From NCBI GenBank assembly GCA_013180625.2, contig SNVD02011092.1:372001-436000 (forward strand): a stretch of DNA of 64,000 nucleotides, given 5' to 3'. The notes under the pieces were generated by a model that searched no databases, had not been told where the DNA came from, and worked only from the letters and a program-made list of their open reading frames with translations. A program made the translations under genes and the position numbers. Positions 56,401 to 64,000 of the stretch are shown here, one piece after another. The number at the start of each line of letters is the position of its first letter. The first letter of the stretch is position 1. This stretch comes from Boswellia sacra (Eukaryota > Streptophyta > Magnoliopsida > Sapindales > Burseraceae).

Positions 56401-56935
56401 GATATATATCATATCCTAGGAATTTATTTTAGTTTGAAATAATTTCATTTTGGAGGCAGAGATTACTAAACCATTTTTCTTGACTATATAAAATAATGTT
56501 CTTAAATGCTTGAAATGTTGTTCTATAGCTTCGGAAAAGACTAATATGTCATCTATATAAACAATAATGAATTTTGTATAAGGGTTGAATATATCATTCA
56601 TTATATGTTGAAATTCAGATGGAGCATTTTTTAGACCAAATGGCATTACGTTCCATTCATAATGACCAAATGGTACTGTAAAGGCTATTTTATATCTATC
56701 TTGTTCAGCAATTTGAACTTGCCAAAATCCACTTTTCATATCAAATTTTGAAAATAATATTGCATCACAAAGTCTTTTAATTAAATCTCTTTTATTAGGA
56801 ATGGGATACCTAATCCATTGTAATACTTTGTTTAAAGGTTTATAATTGATTACTAATCTTGGAACTCCTCTTTCTATTTCAGGTTTTTTATTAACATAAA
56901 ATGCAGCACAACTCTAAGGGGATTTTGATTCTCTT
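56401..56935 (-). pseudogene. Pararetroviral reverse transcriptase
   Basis: Motifs in order: AAFYVNKKPEIERG and VINYKPLNKVL, FDMKSGFWQVQIAEQ, MPFGLKNAPSEFQ and the catalytic IVYIDDILVFS (Y-I-D-D). A TAG lies just before the first motif (56914) and another stop just after the thumb begins (56416). This is the caulimovirid RT order; it copies the viral RNA into DNA. Confidence 0.9.
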
Positions 56936-58122
56936 ATTATCTTTTTATTTAATAAATCTTTTATTTCTTCTTGACAGTGTTGTAATAATTCTTGATTCAT
57001 TTGTATGGGTCTAGCTTTTGTTGGAATTTGTTTTTCATTAAATTCTTTAATATATGGTAACGTGACTATATGTTTCTTTCTATCCCAAAATTGATTAGGT
57101 AAGTCTAAACATACCTCTTTTTTAAATTCATTTTCTATTTTTTCTATATTATCTTTAATATTAGACTTTTCTAATTGTTCTTCAATTCTTTTATATTTAA
57201 TTTCTTTTTGAAGATAAGTAATATGATTTTGTTTATTAATTATTAAATTTATTTGTTTAGTTATAGTATTTTGTTGCAATTGGTGAATTTCTCTAGTATC
57301 TATTGATGATAAAAATTTAAAACTTATTTTTATTCCCATAATTTCTGTATGAATTCCTTGATTATTAACTTTAAATGGATATATCTGTGTTAGGAATGGA
57401 GTACCTAAAATAATATTTTGACTGAGATTTTTTACTAATATAAATGTTGTTTTAAAACAATATCCTTGATTACATATTTTAACTTTTGATAATTTATAAG
57501 TAATTTCTAGATTCATTGCATTTGCACCTCTTAATTTTTCAGAAGTTAATTTTCTCATAATATTTTGTTGGAATAAGGCCTTCTCTAATACAATTTTGAT
57601 CAACTCCTGAATCTACTAAAGCAATTGCTTCTATTTGTAAAAAACTATCTATGTGTAATAATATTCCTATATACCATTTTTGATAATTAATTTTATCTAC
57701 TAATTGTACATAATCTTCTTCTATTCTTGAACTAGAAGCTTGATCATTTTTATTTTGAGATTCAAGTATGGTTAACCTTGTTTGTGTTTGCAGTTGTTCT
57801 AATTGTTGATTTTGAATTTTTTTTTAATTTCTTTTATTTGTTCTTTTAAATTTCTAATTTCCTGTTGTAATTTTTCAGTAGTAACTTGTTTAAATAAAGT
57901 TTGTGATGGGTACTTATCCCATATTTTGTTTAAACTAAATGTATCCGGAGTTATAATTTTACTTTCTTGTTCTAAAATTTCTTTTAATCTTATTAAATAT
58001 TCTCTTTTTATGGTAGGATCTTCAATTTTATCAATAATATCTAATAAAAATTGTTTATCAGTGTTTTTGGTAATTACATTAATTTGTTTACATTTGCATA
58101 TTCCTTCTGTACAACTTAAAGA
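56936..58122 (-). pseudogene. Pararetroviral spacer and aspartic protease
   Basis: The protease active site is D-S-G-V near 57620, followed after a frameshift by NIILGTPFLTQIYPF. Upstream (58122-57700) is a glutamine- and lysine-rich coiled-coil-like spacer with a poly-A run that probably carries another indel. The frame is open from 57603 to 56914. The protease matures the polyprotein in related viruses. Confidence 0.75.
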
Positions 58123-59205
58123 TTAATTACTTTCTGAAGTAGTATCAGTATCTTGAATATCTAAAATATCTTCTTCACTATTACTACTATTAGATTCTTG
58201 ACTAGATTGATCACTAAATAATAATTTATTGATTTTATTTTTTAATTCATCTTGATCATTTAAAAGTTCATTAACTTTGTTTTTCTTTTTACATTGTTTT
58301 GCCGTATGTCCAGGTTGTCTACAATTCCAACATACGAATTGTTTCTTTGAATAATTTTTCTTAGGTTTATATTTTTTCTTATTTTTCTTATAGTATTGAT
58401 TATCAAATTGATTTTTATAAAATTTCTTTGATTTTTTCTTATATTTCTTTGAATATGATGGTAGTTTAAGATTTTCATAACCATATTGTTCACAGAATGA
58501 TCCCATAGTTTTACCAAAACTTTCTATTTTTCTTTTCTCTTTTTGTGCTTGACATATTGCTAAGCCTTCTTTTTTAATAAAAGCAAATAATTGACCGTAT
58601 GTTATATTATCCCAAAGAATAGCATTTCCTCCTGTTATTTCTGTTAATTTGTTAACTACTTTTTCAGAAAAGAATTTTGGTAATCCTGCAATAAATCTCT
58701 CTTTCCAGAAAGGCTGATTGCAATCATTCCTTTTGAATATATTTGTTAAAAATACATCTTTATACCATCTAAAATCTCCTAATGTTGGACATCTAAGATT
58801 CGTTAAAATTATTTTTGAACTGGCCAATTCTTCTTTAGGACTTCGTATAAAATGCATTGATATCGTATATATTAATACTTCTACTGCATTTTGAATTTCT
58901 TGCATAGTTGTAAATCCATCTTCATCTTCTGCTTGGACTTTTTCTACATGATTAAGTATAATTTGTTGATTATTAAATCCTATACAATTATCCCACCAAT
59001 ATTTTAATGATCTAGTAAAACCTGCTACTAATAATTTTGCAGTTTCATGATCAGTTGTTTTATAAGCTTTATAAGCAGTAGATGCCATACCCATTTCTTG
59101 TAAAGTATTCATTATTTCATATTCTGATTTACCATCTATATTCCATTCATAAATTGAATCTCCTGAATATCTATTAGCAATAAATTGTTTTCTTTCTTCA
59201 TACAT
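58123..59205 (-). pseudogene. Pararetroviral coat protein region with zinc knuckle
   Basis: Open for 360 codons. The central region (ETAKLLVAGFTRSLKYWWDN; GDFRWYKDVFLTNIFKR; FWKERFIAGLPKFFSEKV) follows the capsid pattern of caulimovirids. A lysine/tyrosine-rich stretch leads to the zinc knuckle CWNCRQPGHTAKQC (C-x2-C-x4-H-x4-C), then an acidic serine-rich tail. It is in the same frame as the movement protein, with only point stops between. Confidence 0.85.
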
Positions 59206-60258
59206 TAAATCTGGTGGTGTAGGTCTTGGATAATATGTTCTCGTAGTAGCTTGTTTCCATTTATTCCTTTTAGTTATTTTATTTATTTCATCTATATCTT
59301 CAGAATTTGTAATGGATTGATTATCACTTTGTTGATTTTGATCTATTGTATTAATATTATTAGAGGTACTTGGTAATATTTTAAGTTTTTGATTAATTTG
59401 ATCAATTGAATCTACTTTAGGAAGTTTTACTGGTGGATTATTTGTCTGAACTGTTTTGAATAAAGAAGGTGATATATCTTGTGGGAATGTTACAGGTTGT
59501 TTTAATTTAATATTATCTATTTGATCTTCTATCCTCGTAACTTGTTTAGATACAGTATGTAATAATTGATTATGGAAATTATTTTGTTCATAAACTTTTT
59601 TAATGTCTCCTAAAGTTGCATTTTCATTATCTGGTTTGTTTGATCATTTTTTAAATGGGGTTGCTAAAATTTCTATTTCATTTGTTTTAATTTTTATTTG
59701 TTCTAAAGGTGGATGTATAGCTTGAATTATTCCATGTTGTGCAGTTTCTCATTTTTTAAATTCATTTGTTTGAACATTGACTTGTTGACTTTCACAAGGT
59801 AGTTTAATATTATGTTTTGATGCATACGTGGTAAACCATATAAAGAAAGGAATATTAATTTTTAATCTTTTCATTTCATTATACCATTCTTCTCTTATTT
59901 CTTCAGTTTTTTGCTTTGTAAATGTACTAAAATACCATTTTCTTTTAAAATTATTTTCTTCTTGTAGGAATTCATTTTTTGAATATTCTTTATTTATTTC
60001 AAAATCTTCTTGTTGAATAGTATTTATAGTTTGAAAATCTGATTGTGTGGGTGACATTGATGGAGATTGATTAACTGGTTCCGCTATAGGTGTTGTATAA
60101 TTTATTGAGAAGTTAGAATTATTATTTATTTCACTTGCTTGTGTACTCTTAATATTAAAACTACTAGATTTTGGTAATGAAAATGAACTTCTAGCAGATT
60201 TTATATCAGAATAACTTGATGAAGTTTCTCCTATTCTTAATGAATTAAATCTTAACAA
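59206..60258 (-). pseudogene. Pararetroviral spacer between movement and coat protein
   Basis: The frame is continuous with the flanking domains but has stops at 59749 and about 59644. It is Ser/Asn/Gln-rich with a conserved-looking patch KWYFSTFTKQKTEEIREEWY and FIWFTTYASKHNI, a motif seen in related plant pararetroviral polyproteins; its role is unknown. Confidence 0.65.
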
Positions 60259-60267
60259 TATTTTTAC

Positions 60268-61080
60268 TTATGGATTTTGAGTAATTTGTGCTATTTCTTT
60301 TTGAGCTATATTTCTAGGTGGTAATGGATTATCTATTATCCATACTTCTGGTATAGTAATTTCATTCCACTTTAATAATTTTGGAGTATAAGTTGATGTT
60401 GGAGTATTTTCTTCTGTTTCTACCGTTAATATTGTAGTTTCTCCTCTAGTATCTTGTAATCTACATCTTGGATTAAATTCTGAACTAGTTTGTTTAAAAT
60501 ATATTCTATAAAGTAATAAATATCCATGTCTATTTTGTGTAAAAATTGATTCTGGTAAATGAATATTTAATACTAATGTATCTAATATTGTTGGATCATG
60601 TAAACTTACTTGGAAATTTGGAGCACAATTAAAATATATAGCACAATTGCATAAATTTGATTGTACTACTCCTAATAGTGAGTCTTGAAATTTTAATAAT
60701 GTTTTATCTCTTAATAACATTAATACTGGGGAATCAATTCCAATTTTTGATAACGGTTTAATAGCTATTTGTATTAATCCAAAATGTATATAATTAAATC
60801 CTTTTTGTTTATATTCTTCTATTGCTAATTGACTTAGTAATCTTATTTCTTCAAATACATTTTGTAGAATTAAAGTTTCTTCATGTTCTTTTATTGAATA
60901 AGCAGTTTTAAAATCAAACGTTCCTATTTCATATATACTATTTGGTGGAATACTGGGTAATGTGTTTTTATTTAAACTTTGTTTAATATTAGTAATTTTT
61001 GTCATTATTTCTCTTGAACTAATTACTTTGGAATTTTTTCTAGACTTAGAATTTAGATATTTTCTAACAGTAGACGCCAT
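60268..61080 (-). pseudogene. Pararetroviral movement protein (30K superfamily)
   Basis: From ATG at 61080 (MASTVRKYLNS) it is open for 270 codons. The 30K-type core is visible: FNYIHFGLIQIAIKPL, DSPVLMLLRDKTLLKF, then CNCAIYFNCAPNFQVSL and LVLNIHLPE. Such proteins enlarge plasmodesmata so virus can pass between plant cells. It ends at a TAA that is in frame with the next domain, so it was probably the N-terminal part of the ORF1 polyprotein. Confidence 0.85.
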
Positions 61081-61174
61081 TTTCAAATTATTAATAACTT
61101 TCAAATTTTAGTATACAATTTTCTTAGGACAGGATGGCTACGGGAACACCTAAGCTTAGCAACGGCTTTACGCT

Positions 61175-61509
61175 TTAAAATTCTTTTAAAAGGGTGACAT
61201 CTTTTCGTTCAAATTCCAAAGCTAATAACACCTTTTTAATGTTTAATTATAACCTTCTAAGCGTCTCTTCCAAATAATTTAATATTATACAATTTATAAC
61301 TATAAATGTATATTTATAACATGAAAAGCCTTGTGGCAGCGCTAACACTATATTTATATTAGTTAATAATTCCCTAGAAAGCCTAAGACCAAAAAAAAAA
61401 AAAAAATACACCCAAGGTGGACAATCTTGATTTTATGAGTTGCGAACTTATCTTGAAGAATAGCGAAGTGAAAATGTTTTTTTAAAAAAATAATAATTTG
61501 AAGATAAAA
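61175..61509 (-). repeat. Terminal redundancy of the pararetrovirus, right copy
   Basis: Direct copy of 53452-53766. It is leader sequence upstream of the movement-protein region. Confidence 0.9.
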
Positions 61510-61937
61510 GAATTATATTCAAATTTTTGTATCATCGTTAATTGAGTTAAAATTTTTACAATGTATTTAAGTTCATAGGTTTTTCAGTGAGAATACAATT
61601 AATTACCATATCAAGTTCATGTGTTCAACAAACTATATTTATTTAATTTAACTAATTATATATCAGTTGTACAATCTTTACGTAACTAGGAGGGTAACGG
61701 TGCAGTTTCTATAATAGTGAGCTGGTCACATGCTATTAAAAATTATTATATATCTCGAAGAAGCAAGAAACGAAGAGTAGATCCTAAACATTAGGCTGGT
61801 CACATGCTATTAAAAATTATTATATATCTCGAAGAAGCAGGAAACGAAGAGTACATCCTGAATATTAGGCTCCATTGGAGATTCTTAGAAGTATAAAAAG
61901 AAAAAGACCTTTTGCATGCATTAATCATGACATGTTC
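61510..61937 (+). other. Host sequence with a 74-bp tandem duplication and promoter-like module
   Basis: Two units (61721-61794 and 61795-61868, GCTGGTCACATGCTATTAAA) differ at a few bases. They lead into the GGCTCCATTGGAGATTCTTAG and TATAAAAAG module shared with 8465, 26665 and 7480. The homology stops at the start of the following LTR, near GACATGTTC. Confidence 0.6.
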
Positions 61938-62011
61938 TGTGACAATCCAAATTTTAAGTAGGTTTACCTTATATGCATATTGTAAAAATATGTATTATTA
62001 ACATAATGAGG

Positions 62012-62063
<52 letters not shown>

Positions 62064-64000
62064 GAGAGGGATGAAATTAGATGAGAGATGGAAGGGTGTG
62101 AGTGAAAAGCTAAGAAAGTATGGGGGCTTAATTGAAATGCTTGTGTGATGTATATCTATAAAGCATGGGATAAGTCTAGAAAATTCATTTTTCTTCCCCC
62201 TTTCTCTTTGAACGTCCAGCACACTCTCTTCTCATTTTCTCTCAATTTTTGCCATGGAATCAAGAGGAGAGGAAGGAAACAAGAGTCCAAAAGGTAAAGA
62301 TTCACTCCTCTCTCTCTAACTCTAGCCATAACCATGCAATTGAGTGATGGTTTATTATTGTTTGTGATATTTCATGTTAGGTATTGCTGTAAATGGCTAG
62401 AAAAACATGAATTAGAGTGAATTATGGAAGAATTTAAAGATTTGATGATGCTAGGAAGCTAGAAGTAAAGTATGAGTATGAATCCTGCAAAGTTGTTTTT
62501 CTGAACAGTGCCAAGTCCGAAAATTCCTATAAATTCCATGGTTGTTTGCTGACTCTGAAATTTTATATGATAAACTAGACACCTCAAGGAGTTTATAGAA
62601 TTTTGAAACACTTGAAAATTCGTAGTTTGTGAATTGTAATGAATTTTTGAAGTTCTGGTTCGAAATTGTGAATTCCTCTGTTTTAAAACAGGGCAAGGAA
62701 AATGAACTCGATTTGAGGGCGCAAGTCTTTGTAAAATTTCTTGATTTTTAATATACAAACCCTTGGGTATGTTTTCTATTAGACTCTAAATTTTCATGGT
62801 TTTTGGAGTTGTGTATGAATTGTTATGATTTTTCAAATATGGACTTAAAGAACTGTGAATGTTAAGTTCCAGAACAGAGTATGTGAAATAAATTCCGTCT
62901 GACTGCCTTGAACTCCTTAGAAAATCATGATTTTGGTAGAATGACTCTTATATGTGCCTAGTTTTAGACTGGAAAGTTTGGTAGAGATTGGATTATTGTA
63001 GAATTTTATAAAATTCTTCAAAGTTGCACTGTTTAGTTGAAAGGTCTGCAGACAGATTTGCTGTGTGAATGAAATTAAGGATTTTCAAGGGGTATATGAC
63101 CTTATTTTGACTCAATAAAATTCATGGACATGTCTATTTGAGTTCCATGAAGTTTGGTGATGATTGGAAATGAATAACCTCTTATTATAATAATCCAACC
63201 AATATGTGTGTGTGATAGAGTTTAATAAATGATGTTATTGGTTGGTTGAATTGTTGTTAACCTATAACGGATTTAATGACTTCTAAATGGACAGTAATCA
63301 GTGTGTCATGACTATGGCAATGGTTACCAGAGAGGAAGGAGAAGAAGAAGAGTAAACTTTAAACAACTGCTTATCAAGAAATATATGAGAGCAAAATTAA
63401 GAGACGAGACTAACCAAGTAAGTAGCTAGACCCTTCTGAGGACACAATAGATGTTGATTTTTAATGAAATGTGTTTAATGATTGTGTTTGTGAATATATG
63501 TGAAATGTGTTGATGGAATGTGGATGGGGCCATGAATACATGGATCTTGATATAGGAAATGCTTTGATTAGGGTTTATAGTGATTTATGAAATGTGTGAT
63601 TTCACACACTTTGATGTGTATGTGATTGACATGTTGGTGTAACTTCTATGTGTGTGAGATATAGAAAAGTGAATGTGCCCTCATATATGTGAATTTGTTG
63701 TGATATGGCTTGAATAATATTGCCAATGAAACGATGTCTGTATATGAAGAATGAAATACATGCCAAACGTTCTAGGATACTAATTCCTCATGTGGATGGC
63801 ATGACAAATGAATGTCCATGAAATACCATGTGTATTAGAGTTTCATGAATATGTATGAGCGGAAAATGAATGAGACCAGTTATACATGGACATAGTTGTG
63901 CAACGATATGTTTGAAATATACCGAACAGTAATGGAAGGGCTGGCACTGATAAAGAAGTCAATAGATTTCTATGTGTGTAAGAATGATGCCAATGCGTGG
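61938..64000 (+). mobile_element. LTR of a chromovirus-type Gypsy element, running off the window
   Basis: It begins TGTGACAATCC and aligns in blocks with 44475-47044 (for example 62590-62740 with 45105-45240). An (AT)n microsatellite lies at 62017-62058. No coding domain is reached. It interrupts a copy of the host module, which gives its left border. Confidence 0.65.
62017..62058. repeat. (AT)n microsatellite
   Basis: About 21 uninterrupted AT dinucleotides near the start of the LTR. Confidence 0.95.

Larger units (their letters stand above)
53452..61509 (-). mobile_element. Endogenous pararetrovirus (Caulimoviridae, Florendovirus-like), full length
   Basis: Read on the minus strand: leader, movement protein, spacer, coat protein with zinc knuckle, protease, RT, RNase H, a second ORF, promoter, poly(A) signal, tRNA-Met primer site and leader again. 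The left and right ends share about 315 bp, so slightly more than one circular genome is integrated; the distance between equivalent points gives a circle of about 7.74 kb. There is no integrase. Movement-coat-protease-RT in one frame plus a separate ORF2 fits Florendovirus; assignment to genus is by layout and not by alignment. ORF1 has several stops and frameshifts, so this copy is not coding-competent as it stands. Confidence 0.85.

Noticed and set aside
53452..61509. LTR retrotransposon with 315-bp LTRs
   Set aside because: The repeats lack TG...CA ends and a flanking target duplication, there is no integrase, and a movement protein is present; terminal redundancy of a circular viral genome explains them better.

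Overview
The window is repeat-dominated nuclear DNA of a flowering plant, probably a eudicot; the species cannot be named from the sequence. It is AT-rich. Almost every recognisable reading frame belongs to a transposable element or an integrated virus: Athila/Tat-type and chromovirus-type Ty3/Gypsy elements, Copia elements, an L1-type LINE, CACTA (En/Spm) transposons and an endogenous pararetrovirus. No tRNA, rRNA, CRISPR or bacterial-style operon was seen. The only good candidate for an intact host gene is a secreted cysteine-rich peptide of 84 residues at 8738-8992.

Layout. 1-6337 is the 3' half of an Athila/Tat-like element (element A), interrupted by a solo LTR at 1775-3141. 7100-17560 is a small host locus with the cysteine-rich peptide gene, split by a 7.66 kb CACTA transposon (9426-17087) that itself contains a fragment of a second A-like element (B', about 11479-15058). 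17870-19955 holds Copia and Gypsy debris. 19956-25129 is element B, which keeps its 5' LTR and gag but has lost protease, reverse transcriptase and integrase. 25150-25950 is a Copia fragment on the minus strand. 26641-27440 is a diverged copy of the host locus. 29213-40388 is element C, a nearly complete 11.2 kb Athila/Tat-like retrotransposon with both LTRs and a 5-bp target duplication. 40394-44202 is a 5'-incomplete LINE lying against the 3' end of a chromovirus-type Gypsy element (44203-47044). 47045-51540 is AT-rich with one CACTA-like end. 51541-53335 is an intact non-autonomous Copia-type element with LTRs and target duplication. 53452-61509 is a full-length pararetrovirus on the minus strand with 0.3 kb terminal redundancy. 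From 61938 to the window end runs another chromovirus-type LTR.

The most unusual feature is an accessory cassette carried downstream of pol (where pol is present) by three separate retrotransposon copies (A, B', C). Each has, in order, ORF-X, a basic protein with a C-x2-C/C-x3-C cysteine cluster that resembles the cysteine-rich nucleic-acid-binding proteins of carlaviruses, and then an intron-less gene for a LOG-type cytokinin-activating phosphoribohydrolase. All three copies are now broken by stops or frameshifts, but they share gene order, the same C-terminal tail and the same unusual replacement in the LOG motif, so the cassette is ancestral. It occurs with two different LTR families. A retrotransposon carrying a hormone-activating enzyme and a possible virus-type RNA-binding protein would be a notable accessory system; the functional reading is inference.

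The pararetrovirus has movement, coat, protease, RT and RNase H domains in one degraded ORF1 and an intact unrecognised ORF2, as in Florendovirus-like members of Caulimoviridae. Its tRNA-Met primer site, promoter TATA box and poly(A) signal can all be seen.
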